From CAWUEZ02 sp963921355 (lineage in GTDB: Bacteria > Pseudomonadota > Alphaproteobacteria > Thalassobaculales > Thalassobaculaceae), in NCBI GenBank assembly GCA_963921355.3, contig OZ001190.1:3038001-3102000 (forward strand): a stretch of DNA of 64,000 nucleotides. Reading direction: 5' to 3'. This document shows, one piece after another, positions 28,573-36,992 of this stretch; within the stretch, counting starts at the first letter, position 1; every line of letters starts with the position of its first letter. A program made the position numbers and the translations under genes. Under the pieces are notes generated by a model that was given only the letters and a program-made list of their open reading frames with translations, had not been told where the DNA came from and ran no database searches.

Positions 28573-29341
28573 GACTGTCTTCCTTTCTGTCCGATTGGTC
28601 GCGCGGGTCCCTTCTGCCGGTACAGTCTACCGATTTGGCCGCTCGATGTAGAAGGCTCCCGCTGTCCTTGCCGCAATTCATGAACAGATCCAGCACCGAA
28701 AGGTAGGGGACAAAGGCAGGCTGTTCAGACCCTGCCTTGCGCCACCGGCACTGCGGATACCGGGGGTGATTGTAGCGTTGCCATTCAACCGTGATCCCGG
28801 CGGCGGCGAAGCGATCCGTCTCGAGATAGTCGGTTGCGGCGTCCCCTGTCAGGTAGGTCTCGGCGCCGACCGCCTTGCACAGATTGACGAGTTTCTCCGT
28901 GCGGTCGCCCCCAACCGCATGGTCGGAGACAAACCCGCGCTGACAGTCAATCCCGAACGACTCGACCAGAACATCGACAAGCGCGATATCCAGGTCGATC
29001 AGGTAGTCCCAACGTCGCTCCAGGATTGGCTCAAGCGCCGCCAGGCATTCCTCACGGCAAGGGGCCTTGGCATAGGCTTGTCTCAGGGTGGCCATGTGCT
29101 TGCGTGCCCAGTCGGAGGTGTTCGAGATGCGGACGTCCTTGATCTGCTGCCCGTGATGCGCCGAGACCGGAACGGTCAGCCAAGTGATGCCATTCCATGT
29201 GAGGATCCGGTTTCGGTTCCGCCAGCCGTTCTTATCGAACTTGGCGGTGTCGTAGTGCAGGAAGACGTCCGCCCGGATCATCTGATCGAAATAGCCGAGC
29301 CACGGTGCAAATCCCGGCTGCAGAACCGCCAGCGTCACCAT
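28565..29341 (-). CDS. WbqC family protein
   Basis: 258 aa. Conserved family blocks: LAVLQPGFAPWLGYFDQM at the N-terminus, HYDTAKFDKNGWRNRNRI, and YPQCRWRKAGSEQPAFVPY near the C-terminus with SVLDLFMNCG. WbqC proteins occur in O-antigen and flagellin-glycan clusters and are thought to handle sugar nucleotides, but the reaction is not established. The last 30 residues are charged and variable. Confidence 0.9.
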   Translation of the reverse strand: MVTLAVLQPGFAPWLGYFDQMIRADVFLHYDTAKFDKNGWRNRNRILTWNGITWLTVPVSAHHGQQIKDVRISNTSDWARKHMATLRQAYAKAPCREECLAALEPILERRWDYLIDLDIALVDVLVESFGIDCQRGFVSDHAVGGDRTEKLVNLCKAVGAETYLTGDAATDYLETDRFAAAGITVEWQRYNHPRYPQCRWRKAGSEQPAFVPYLSVLDLFMNCGKDSGSLLHRAAKSVDCTGRRDPRDQSDRKEDSLE

Positions 29342-29370
29342 GGACTATCAGGGTCTCAGGGATCGGGGCG

Positions 29371-29727
29371 TCATACGGCCCCATCGATCGCGACAACGCC
29401 TTTGGGAGGCGTGTAGAACGCGGTCAACTCGTCGACGACCTGGGCGCGCTGTTCGGACGCCTGCGGCTCCCGTGTCTCCGGTCGGTAGAAGTAAATGCCG
29501 AGTTCACCGGTGCTTTCATGCCGCCAGTCCTGCAGCTTCGGATGGTCACGAAAGGCGACGGTTTCACCGCCGGTGTCGCCGATGTCGATCACCCTGAATC
29601 TGGGGTTGTAGGGCTTGCCTTCCCGGCTGATCACCGCGAACACACAGGCCGCCTTGTTGCTGCGCACAATCGCCTCTCCGGGATCGAAGGGCCCGGTGAA
29701 CAGAAGTTGGAGCAGTTTCAGGCTCAT
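29371..29727 (-). CDS. Hypothetical protein, possibly a degenerate GIY-YIG-like fold
   Basis: 118 aa from the ATG at 29727. I do not recognise it with confidence. The order of motifs (a start ending FTGPFDPGEA, CVFAVISREG, FRVIDIGDTGGE, HPKLQDWRHES, IYFYRPETRE and a final ELTAFYTPPKG) resembles small proteins with a GIY-YIG-like arrangement in which the nuclease residues are lost. It is upstream of WbqC by 29 bp and probably cotranscribed with it. Confidence 0.6.
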   Translation of the reverse strand: MSLKLLQLLFTGPFDPGEAIVRSNKAACVFAVISREGKPYNPRFRVIDIGDTGGETVAFRDHPKLQDWRHESTGELGIYFYRPETREPQASEQRAQVVDELTAFYTPPKGVVAIDGAV

Positions 29728-30102
29728 CGTCGAACCGATCGAGGACAGAATTGCACCAAATGATGGCACAGAATGGCGGACCATCCCATTCCGCTCGGCA
29801 GGCGGGTCGCGCCATTCTGCCTCCCTGTCGAGCACCTATCCGACCGTATCCGCGGGAAGAAGTGGGGCGAAGCTGCCTTCATCATCTTGATCCTGGTCAC
29901 GGTGGACTGTGGCGACGGGTTATCCCGGCGCGTGCGGCAGACGTTCACGATCGTCGGTGGCGGAGCGAGCAGCAATGGGGTCCTCGACGAGCTGGCCCAG
30001 GGGCGGACCCTCGGCGGCTTGTGACCCGGGCGCTTGAGCGTTAGAATTCTACCGAACTGGTCGCGCCCGTGTGGGCGCCGACCGCCAAGCGGGAGAAGCG
30101 AG
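29728..30102. other. 375-bp divergent intergenic region
   Basis: Separates the minus-strand WbqC group from the PhyH gene. Frames here are short and without protein-like pattern. It should hold promoters in both directions, but none could be named. The last 20 bp include the GGGAGAAG ribosome site of the PhyH gene. Confidence 0.5.
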
Positions 30103-31008
30103 ATGACCCCGGACGAAGTCCTGTCCCATCCGGCGCGTGTGCTGACCCAGGCCCAGCGCGAGCACTATTTCGAGCGCGGCTATGTCGGGGTCGAGAGCCT
30201 GGTGCCGCAAGACACACTGGCGGACCTGGTGGCGGTGACTCGCGACTTCGTCGACGCGAGCCGCCGGGAAACCGAAGCCGGCCGGGTGTTCGACATCGGT
30301 CCCGGGCATTCGGCGGACAACCCGGTGCTGCGCCGTCTGAAACGGCCGGACGATCAGCATGCGACCTACTGGGCGTTTGCGACTGGGCTGATGGCGGATG
30401 TCGCGGCGGACCTGCTGGGCCCGAACGTCGTGTTCCATCACTCGAAGCTGAACTTCAAATGGTACGACGCCAGCGACGCGGTGAAGTGGCACCAGGACCT
30501 CCAGTTCTTCCCGCACACCAACTACAATGTGCTGACGATCGGCTGCTATCTCGCCGATACCGACATGAGCAATGGGCCGCTGGCGGTGAAGCCCGGCTCC
30601 CACAACGAGCCGCTGTTCGACCAGTACGACGGTGACGGCAACTGGACCGGCATGCTGAGCGATGACGACGCGGCGTCGGTGGATATGGGTGATGTCGAGT
30701 ACCTGACCGGGCCGGCGGGCTCGATCACCGTGCACAATGCGCGGACCCTGCATTTCTCGCCGTCGAGCCGGTCGCCGCTACCGCGGCCGCTCCTGCTGAA
30801 CTGCTACACGTCGGCGGACGCCAAGCCCTACACGCCACATCCGGACCCGTCCTCCCACACCTATGAGATCGTGCGCGGCGAGGCGGTTCGCTGGGCGTCC
30901 CACGACCCGCGCCCGTGCCAGATCCCGCCGGACTGGTCCGGCGGTTACACCTCGATCTACGCGGCCCAGTCCGGCGAGGACTCGTCGCAAGCGGCGGGGC
31001 GGATGTAG
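30103..31008 (+). CDS. Phytanoyl-CoA dioxygenase (PhyH) family protein
   Basis: 301 aa; ATG at 30103 preceded by GGGAGAAG. An Fe(II)/2-oxoglutarate-dependent oxygenase: the metal triad is His and Asp in KWHQDLQFF and the distal His in VHNARTLHFSP, with the 2-oxoglutarate Arg expected in RPLLLNCY. Such enzymes hydroxylate or halogenate small molecules, including in secondary metabolism. It is the closest plus-strand gene before the ebo set but is separated from it by two minus-strand genes, so a shared pathway is only possible. Confidence 0.9.
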   Translation: MTPDEVLSHPARVLTQAQREHYFERGYVGVESLVPQDTLADLVAVTRDFVDASRRETEAGRVFDIGPGHSADNPVLRRLKRPDDQHATYWAFATGLMADVAADLLGPNVVFHHSKLNFKWYDASDAVKWHQDLQFFPHTNYNVLTIGCYLADTDMSNGPLAVKPGSHNEPLFDQYDGDGNWTGMLSDDDAASVDMGDVEYLTGPAGSITVHNARTLHFSPSSRSPLPRPLLLNCYTSADAKPYTPHPDPSSHTYEIVRGEAVRWASHDPRPCQIPPDWSGGYTSIYAAQSGEDSSQAAGRM

Positions 31009-31145
31009 AGGCCCGAGCGGCACCTCGGGGTGCCCCAGCCTTTCGACCCGGCTCCAGGATCAACCCCGGATTCAATCCGGGGCGGAGTCCTGCTCAGGGC
31101 GAGGTCATCGGTTGGGACCTCATCGTGAGCAGCCCCGGCCTTCGC

Positions 31146-31610
31146 TCACATCTGGTGACACGGCGGAGTGACGGCGTCCGTCAACTGCTCCATCTCGGAG
31201 GCGTGCAGGTTGATGTAGGAACGGATCCGGCCGTCGCGATCGCGGGCATACGCGTGGGAGTAGACGTCGTGCAGAGTCGCGACCGCGAAGGACTTGGGTG
31301 CGATGGGGGCATGCCTGATGGCGACGATGGTCGGTGGGGTGTCCGATTGCGGGACCTCGGTGCCGCAGAACAGCTCGACGGCGATGGAGACCACGATCAC
31401 CGCGTCCAGCCGCTCCTCGTGGACGGTCTGGCGGAACGATATCCCCCGACCGGCGTCGAAGCTGGAGCGCTGGCGGACCCGATCACCATGAACCGTCGGC
31501 AACCTGTCGACATAGATGAAGTCCAGCTCGTCGGCGATCGCCTCTACTGAAAGGGTGAGGCCGCCAATCCAGGCGACCAGAGCCGTCGCGACGAGAAAGC
31601 GAGAGACCAT
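31146..31610 (-). CDS. Exported hypothetical protein
   Basis: 154 aa. A signal peptide (MVSRFLVATALVAWIGGLTL, cut after about EAIA) is followed by a soluble domain rich in short strands with Cys in ELFCGTEV and near the C-terminus. No family is recognised. It is the second gene after the TMEM220-type gene (68-bp gap) and is convergent with the PhyH gene. Confidence 0.7.
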   Translation of the reverse strand: MVSRFLVATALVAWIGGLTLSVEAIADELDFIYVDRLPTVHGDRVRQRSSFDAGRGISFRQTVHEERLDAVIVVSIAVELFCGTEVPQSDTPPTIVAIRHAPIAPKSFAVATLHDVYSHAYARDRDGRIRSYINLHASEMEQLTDAVTPPCHQM

Positions 31611-31678
31611 GGCTCGAGACTCCGTTGAGGTCGGAGCTTCTACGCAGCACCGGCCCGCATGGTTCTCCTGTCGGGAGC

Positions 31679-32047
31679 CTAAAGTTCGGCGCTCCCACGT
31701 CGACCGGACCGGTAGGCTGAGATCGTCACGATGACGATCACCGCGGCGGTGATCATCAAGCCCATGCCCTCGCGGGCCGCCTCGCTTTCCCACCACACTT
31801 CCTGGCGCCACCAGAAGGCGTCCTGCGGCCAGAACGCGACCACGAAGGCCAAGGCCCCGCCGAGGGTCACCATCAGGGCGCCGCGCACCAAGCGGTGGCG
31901 GAACGCCAGCGGCCGGATGGCGCCGATCGCCGCCCAGGCGGCCGCCACCAGGTAGATGGCGACCCAGAACAGCGCGTCCGGATCGTTGTATTGAACGGCG
32001 GCGAAGACGGCCATCATCAGGGCCAGAAAACCGTTGACGTAGCGCAC
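31679..32047 (-). CDS. TMEM220-like membrane protein
   Basis: 122 aa with four predicted membrane helices. The N-terminal block NGFLALMMAVFAAVQYNDPD matches the transmembrane family 220, small inner-membrane proteins of unknown function found in bacteria and animals. It starts divergently, 147 bp from the eboD gene, so the AT-rich gap between them probably carries both promoters. Confidence 0.82.
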   Translation of the reverse strand: MRYVNGFLALMMAVFAAVQYNDPDALFWVAIYLVAAAWAAIGAIRPLAFRHRLVRGALMVTLGGALAFVVAFWPQDAFWWRQEVWWESEAAREGMGLMITAAVIVIVTISAYRSGRRGSAEL

Positions 32048-32194
32048 GGTGCGTCACCTCCTTTCGGCTTGCATTCGCCTTTGGAGTGATCCTAAGCTCG
32101 CGATTGAACTAAAACCAACGGTAAAAATCGTCGGTAATAAAAACACGACTTCAGAGAGATTTTATCTAAATACTTCTATGTAGTCGGAAAAATA

Positions 32195-33427
32195 ATGGGA
32201 AGAAACGACAGGGCCGAAATCATGGATCGTCTTGGTGAAAGTTCCGGTGTTCACCGCCGTGACGATTCCGTTCATTGGCAGGACTTCTCGGTTCGGTTCC
32301 GCTACGGGGTCCACTTCACCTATGATCTGTTCGACCCGGCCAACCGCACGTTGGTGGACACGGTCGCCGGTTTGGAACCGGGGCGGGTCCATCGCTGCAT
32401 GGTCTACTACGATGACGGACTGGCCGGTGCCTTCCCGGAGCTGCCGGCGCGCATCGCCGCCTACGCGGCCGCCCACGCCGACAGGATGACCCTGATCACG
32501 GCGCCGGTGCCGGTGATCGGGGGCGAGAAGATCAAGTCCGATCTGCATTACGTCGAAAGCACTCAGCAGCAGCTCTACGACCATCATGTCGACCGTCACT
32601 CCTACGTCATCGCCATCGGCGGCGGCGCGGTGCTGGACGCGATCGGCCTGGTCGCGGCGACGACCCATCGGGGGATCCGCCATATCCGGGTGCCGACGAC
32701 GGTCCTGTCGCAGAACGATTCCGGGGTCGGTGTGAAGAACGGGGTCAACCTGTTCGGCTCGAAGAACTTCGTCGGTACCTTCGCCCCGCCTTTCGCGGTT
32801 CTGAACGACTACGCGTTCATCGAGCGGCTGCCGGCGCGCGACAAGGTCGCCGGCATGGCGGAAGCGGTGAAGGTGGCGCTGATCCGCGACGGTGCGTTCT
32901 TCGAATGGCTGGAGTGTCAGGCCGACGATCTCCTCGTCTTTGAGGAGACGGCGATGCGGCACATGATCCGGCGCTGCGCCGAACTGCACATGCACCAGAT
33001 CGGCCAGGGCGGCGACCCGTTCGAGACCGGCAGCGCCCGCCCGCTCGACTACGGTCACTGGTCCGCCCACAAGCTCGAATCGATGACCCGCCATCACCTG
33101 CGCCACGGCGAGGCGGTGGCGATCGGCCTGGCCCTCGACACCCGGTACTCGGTCCTGCGCGGCCTGCTCCCGGCCGGAGAGGACGAGCGGGTGTGCGTCC
33201 TGCTGGAGCATCTCGGCTTCCGGCTCTGGCATCCGGCCCTCGGCCGCCGCGAGGCGGACGGTGCTTTGACGGTGATGGCCGGCCTGCAGGAGTTCCGCGA
33301 GCACCTGGGCGGCGACCTGACCATCACCCTGCTGACGGCGTGCGGCGTCGGGGTCGAGGTGCATGAGATCGACGACGCCCTTATGGCCGAGGCGATCGCC
33401 TGGCTCGAGGACCGTGAGGCCGCCTGA
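32195..33427 (+). CDS. eboD: EboD: dehydroquinate synthase-like sugar-phosphate cyclase
   Basis: 410 aa. Sugar-phosphate cyclase superfamily: GGEKIKSD in the nucleotide region, AIGGGAVLDAIGLVAA for NAD, and zinc ligands Glu in AGMAEAVKVALI, His in LDYGHWSAHKLE and His in LRHGEAVAIG. True 3-dehydroquinate synthases are shorter and keep other active-site residues; EboD proteins form a separate branch of unknown product. The ATG at 32222 is an alternative start and neither start has a clear ribosome site. It opens the D-E-C operon: the eboE ATG overlaps its stop (TGATG). The 147-bp upstream gap is strikingly AT-rich. Confidence 0.92.
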   Translation: MGRNDRAEIMDRLGESSGVHRRDDSVHWQDFSVRFRYGVHFTYDLFDPANRTLVDTVAGLEPGRVHRCMVYYDDGLAGAFPELPARIAAYAAAHADRMTLITAPVPVIGGEKIKSDLHYVESTQQQLYDHHVDRHSYVIAIGGGAVLDAIGLVAATTHRGIRHIRVPTTVLSQNDSGVGVKNGVNLFGSKNFVGTFAPPFAVLNDYAFIERLPARDKVAGMAEAVKVALIRDGAFFEWLECQADDLLVFEETAMRHMIRRCAELHMHQIGQGGDPFETGSARPLDYGHWSAHKLESMTRHHLRHGEAVAIGLALDTRYSVLRGLLPAGEDERVCVLLEHLGFRLWHPALGRREADGALTVMAGLQEFREHLGGDLTITLLTACGVGVEVHEIDDALMAEAIAWLEDREAA

Positions 33428-34623
33428 TGCATCTCGGCGGCACGCCTGATCTCGGGCACCTGACCTACTGCACGAACATCCATGCCGCCGAGGCGTGGGA
33501 CGACGCGTTCGCCAGCCTGCAGAGCCATCTGCCCGGCATCAAACAGGAGATATCGGCGGACCGGCCGCTGGGGGTCGGGCTGCGGCTGGCCGCATCGGCG
33601 TCGGCTGCGCTGGAGGTCCCGGAGACCATGGCGGCCTTCCAGCGGTTCCTGGCCGAGGAGGACTGCTACGTCTTCACCCTCAACGGCTTTCCGTACGGCA
33701 CCTTCCATGGCCAGCGGGTGAAGGAAGGCGCCTACCTGCCCGATTGGGGCACGCCGGAGCGATTGTCCTACACCAACACGCTGGCTGATCAGCTTGCCCA
33801 GCTTCTGCCCGAAGGGATGGACGGCAGTGTCAGCACGGTGCCGGGAACCTTCAAGGCCTGGGCGACGGAGGCGCGGATCGAGGCGGTCACCGCCAATCTG
33901 CTCGACCATGCTGTCCATCTGATCGCCCTGCGCGAGCGTACCGGCCAGACCATCACCCTGGCCCTGGAGCCCGAGCCGGCGTGCTTTCTCGAGACGATCG
34001 AGGAAACGGTCGACTATTTCGGCCGCGCCCTGTTTGGCGCCGACGCTTGCCGGCGGGTCGCGGCGGCGACGGGGCTGAGCGCCGGAGAGGCCGAAGCGGC
34101 GCTGCGCCGGCATCTTGGCGTCTGCTACGACGTCTGTCACGCCGCCGTCGAGTTCGAGGATCCGGGCGCCAGCGTGGCTGCCCTGCGTGGCGCGGGGATC
34201 GGCATCTTTAAGCTGCAGCTCTCAGCGGCGCTGAGGATCGCCGAGGTGACGGCCGGCAGCGCGGATCACCTGCGGTCGTTTGACGAGCCGGTCTATCTTC
34301 ACCAGACCATCCAGAACCGGGGCGGCAGCATTACCCGTTTCACCGATCTTCCGGATGCCCTTGATGCCGTTGGTGCGGCGGCGGGGGCGGAATGGCGCAT
34401 TCACTATCACGTGCCGATCTTCCTCGACCGGATGCGTGACTTCGACACCACCCAGGCCTTCCTGCGCGAGATCCTGGCGCTGCACGCACGCAACCCGATC
34501 TCCGATCACCTGGAGGTTGAGACCTACACCTGGGACGTGCTGCCGGACCAGTACCGCGGCACCCCGGTCGGCGCGGCGATCGCCCGGGAACTCGCCTGGG
34601 TGCGCGAAAGGCTCGACGCGTGA
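33427..34623 (+). CDS. eboE: EboE: xylose isomerase-like TIM-barrel protein
   Basis: 398 aa. A TIM barrel with blocks of metal-binding residues at strand ends: LALEPEPACFLET, GVCYDVCHAAVEFEDP, FKLQLSAALR and HYHVPIFLDRM, like sugar isomerases and endonuclease IV. The protein is the EboE 'metabolite traffic' type, whose reaction is not known; it begins MHLGGTPDLGHLTYCTNIH, a typical start. Coupled both ways: its ATG overlaps the eboD stop and its stop overlaps the eboC GTG. Confidence 0.92.
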   Translation: MHLGGTPDLGHLTYCTNIHAAEAWDDAFASLQSHLPGIKQEISADRPLGVGLRLAASASAALEVPETMAAFQRFLAEEDCYVFTLNGFPYGTFHGQRVKEGAYLPDWGTPERLSYTNTLADQLAQLLPEGMDGSVSTVPGTFKAWATEARIEAVTANLLDHAVHLIALRERTGQTITLALEPEPACFLETIEETVDYFGRALFGADACRRVAAATGLSAGEAEAALRRHLGVCYDVCHAAVEFEDPGASVAALRGAGIGIFKLQLSAALRIAEVTAGSADHLRSFDEPVYLHQTIQNRGGSITRFTDLPDALDAVGAAAGAEWRIHYHVPIFLDRMRDFDTTQAFLREILALHARNPISDHLEVETYTWDVLPDQYRGTPVGAAIARELAWVRERLDA

Positions 34624-35489
34624 CACTGCTGGACGCTCTCAAACTCGGCCGGGTCTCCAATCTGCCCACGGTCTGGACCAATACGCTGGCCGGAATGGTT
34701 CTGGCGGGAGGCATCCTGGAGGGCGGGCCGCTGGCCGCGCTGATGGCCGCGATGACGCTGTTCTATGTCGGCGGCATGTACCTCAATGACGCCTTCGATG
34801 CCGGCATCGACGCGGTCGAACGCCCGGAACGGCCGATCCCGTCGGGGCGGGTGTCGCGCGGCACGATCTTCGCCGCCGGATTCACAATGCTGGGGATCGG
34901 CGTGGTGCTGGTCGCCACGGTCGTCGCGGACTGGCGGGCGGATCCCGCGGCGGCGATCTCGGCGCTGGCGCTGGGCGGTGCGATCGTCCTGTACGACGCC
35001 TGGCACAAGAGCAATCCGTTGAGCCCGGTCGTCATGGGCGCCTGCCGGGCGCTGGTCTACACGACCGCGGCACTGTGCGTCGCTAGCCCGCTCGGCGGGA
35101 CGGTCCTGCTCGGGGCGGCGATGCTGCTCTGCTACCTGATCGGTCTCACCTACGTCGCCAAGCAGGAGAACATCGGCGAGGTCCGGAACATGTGGCCGCT
35201 GGCGTTCCTGGCCGCCCCGGTGGTTTATGGCGCCGTTCTCGCCTCGGAAACGGGGCTACTCGTCCTCGGCCCGCTGGCGGCCTTCGTGATCTGGATGCTG
35301 TACGCCCTGCGGCTCGTGCGTCGGCGGGGGCCCGGCGACATTCCACGCGCCGTGGTCAGCCTGATCGCCGGCATGTGTCTGTTCGACGCCATGGTCGTCA
35401 CGGCGATGGGTGAGCCGACGCTGGCACTGGTCGCGGCCGGAGGCTTCCTGCTCACCCTGGCGTTTCAGCGCTGGGTGCCGGGGACCTGA
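34620..35489 (+). CDS. eboC: EboC: UbiA-like prenyltransferase
   Basis: 289 aa, eight to nine membrane helices. The UbiA Asp-rich motif appears as YLNDAFDAGIDAVERPERPI (NDxxDxxxD) and a second region as VLYDAWHKSNPLSP; GLTYVAKQENIGE follows. UbiA enzymes join isoprenoid diphosphates to aromatic or sugar acceptors in the membrane, and EboC may anchor a metabolite on a lipid for transfer across the inner membrane (inference). GTG start at 34620 overlaps the eboE stop (GTGA). Confidence 0.93.
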   Translation: MTLLDALKLGRVSNLPTVWTNTLAGMVLAGGILEGGPLAALMAAMTLFYVGGMYLNDAFDAGIDAVERPERPIPSGRVSRGTIFAAGFTMLGIGVVLVATVVADWRADPAAAISALALGGAIVLYDAWHKSNPLSPVVMGACRALVYTTAALCVASPLGGTVLLGAAMLLCYLIGLTYVAKQENIGEVRNMWPLAFLAAPVVYGAVLASETGLLVLGPLAAFVIWMLYALRLVRRRGPGDIPRAVVSLIAGMCLFDAMVVTAMGEPTLALVAAGGFLLTLAFQRWVPGT

Positions 35490-35508
35490 CGCGGCAACGC
35501 CCGGCGCT

Positions 35509-36894
35509 TCAGGTGCCGAACACGTGGTCCAGGACGATGGTCTTGAAGTCGGTCGCCTGAATCGGCCCCGCGGGCAGCAGATCGGGACGGGAGCTGATCA
35601 CCAGCGGCCCCTCGTTGGGGTCGTCGGGAATTCGCCCGTGCTGGCCCTTCACCAGCTTGGTGTCCTTCACCGAGATCACACTGAGCAGGGACCGGAACCC
35701 GAGGGTTTTGCGGGCGATGTGCAGCGCCACCTTGGCCATCGGGAACGTCAGCTCGGGGTCGAGGAACAGTTCGACCGGGTCGTATCCGGGCTTGCGGTGA
35801 ATATCGACTGTCGGCGCGAAGTCCGGGGCGCGAGCATCGTCGAGCCAGTAGTAGTAACTGAACCAGCGGTCGGCATCCGAGATCGCGACCAACTCGCCCG
35901 AGTTCGGGTGGTCGAGCCCGGCCGTCCGCTTGCCCTCGGCGTCCAGCACCTGGTCAATGCCCTCGGTCGCTTCGAGAAGCGCCTTCACCTCGGCGATCCG
36001 CGCCGGGTCCTGGACGTAGACATGGGCGAGTTGATGGTCGGCGACCGCGAAGGCCGGTGAGGCACCCGGGTCCAACAACTCGCGGCCCATCTCGACCTTG
36101 ACCGTGATCAGCCCGGCCTGGCGCAGCACCCGGTTGATGTGCACGGCGTCGGTGACCGGCATGATTCCGTATTCGGAGACCAAGATGACCTGCTTGCCGG
36201 TTTTCTCCGCGTGCTCGATCAGCAGGCCGCAATTGGCGTCCACTTCCCGCAGATCCTCGGCGATCCGCGGATGGTCCGGCAGCGGGCCGAGCCGTTGCAG
36301 GTTGTAGTCCAGGTGCGGGAGATAGCAGAGGGTGAGGGTGGGCTTGCGGGTCTCCATGACGTGGACCGTCGCTTTCGCGATCCAGTCGCTCGACGAGTTG
36401 TCGGTCAGCGGCCCCCAGAACTTGAACAGGGGAAACATGCCGAACTTGGCCGTCAGCTCGTCGCGAAGCTCCAGCGGCCAGGCGTAGTGGTCGGGGATCT
36501 TACGACCGTCGGCGGGGTACATCGGGCGCGGCGTCGCGCTCCAATCCGCCGATGAGTACATGTTGTACCACCAGAACATCTTGGCGCAGGTGAAGTCCGG
36601 ATCGCGTTTCTTACCGGCCTCCCAGATCTTTTCCCCGCCGACCAACCGGTTCGACTGTCGCCAAAGCCAGACCTCCGATAGATCTCGGAAGTACCAGCCG
36701 TTCGCGACCGCTCCGTGCCCGCTCGGCATCAGCCCGGTCACCAGCGTCGACTGCGAGGTGCAGGTGACGGCCGGGATCGGCGTGGCCAACGGACGCATGG
36801 CGCCGGCATCGGCCAGCTTCTTCAGGTTGGGCGTATGGTCACCGACCAGCGAAGGCGTCAGACCGACGACCAGAATGACGAGGGTATCCTGCAT
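35509..36894 (-). CDS. eboF: EboF: alkaline phosphatase-type nucleotide pyrophosphatase/phosphodiesterase
   Basis: 461 aa from the ATG at 36894. Alkaline phosphatase superfamily: metal Asp not obvious in the N-terminal strand (VVGLTPSLVGDHTPNL), nucleophile Thr in AVTCTSQSTLVTG, then LPHLDYNLQRLG, VSEYGIMPV and ADHQLAHVYV with metal His and Asp. No signal peptide, so it acts in the cytoplasm. Related clusters carry such a gene as EboF. It lies on the minus strand, 19 bp from the eboC stop and 98 bp from eboA with divergent starts, so the set is split into two plus-strand operons around it. Confidence 0.87.
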   Translation of the reverse strand: MQDTLVILVVGLTPSLVGDHTPNLKKLADAGAMRPLATPIPAVTCTSQSTLVTGLMPSGHGAVANGWYFRDLSEVWLWRQSNRLVGGEKIWEAGKKRDPDFTCAKMFWWYNMYSSADWSATPRPMYPADGRKIPDHYAWPLELRDELTAKFGMFPLFKFWGPLTDNSSSDWIAKATVHVMETRKPTLTLCYLPHLDYNLQRLGPLPDHPRIAEDLREVDANCGLLIEHAEKTGKQVILVSEYGIMPVTDAVHINRVLRQAGLITVKVEMGRELLDPGASPAFAVADHQLAHVYVQDPARIAEVKALLEATEGIDQVLDAEGKRTAGLDHPNSGELVAISDADRWFSYYYWLDDARAPDFAPTVDIHRKPGYDPVELFLDPELTFPMAKVALHIARKTLGFRSLLSVISVKDTKLVKGQHGRIPDDPNEGPLVISSRPDLLPAGPIQATDFKTIVLDHVFGT

Positions 36895-36992
36895 TCGACG
36901 GTTGTAGCTCGGGCGGCTGCGGGTGGCCACCTTGCGTCCGCATTCGGCGGATTCTATCGTTTTGGGGATCAGTAAAAGCGGTGGATTTCGCT

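Noticed and set aside
32162..33364. 400-codon minus-strand open frame opposite eboD
   Set aside because: No recognisable protein pattern; fully covered by eboD on the plus strand.
32195..33427. Ordinary shikimate-pathway 3-dehydroquinate synthase (aroB)
   Set aside because: Longer than AroB, differs in the active-site blocks and sits in a D-E-C operon with eboE and eboC.
33094..34140. 348-codon minus-strand open frame over eboD/eboE
   Set aside because: No motif, and it spans two well-supported plus-strand genes.
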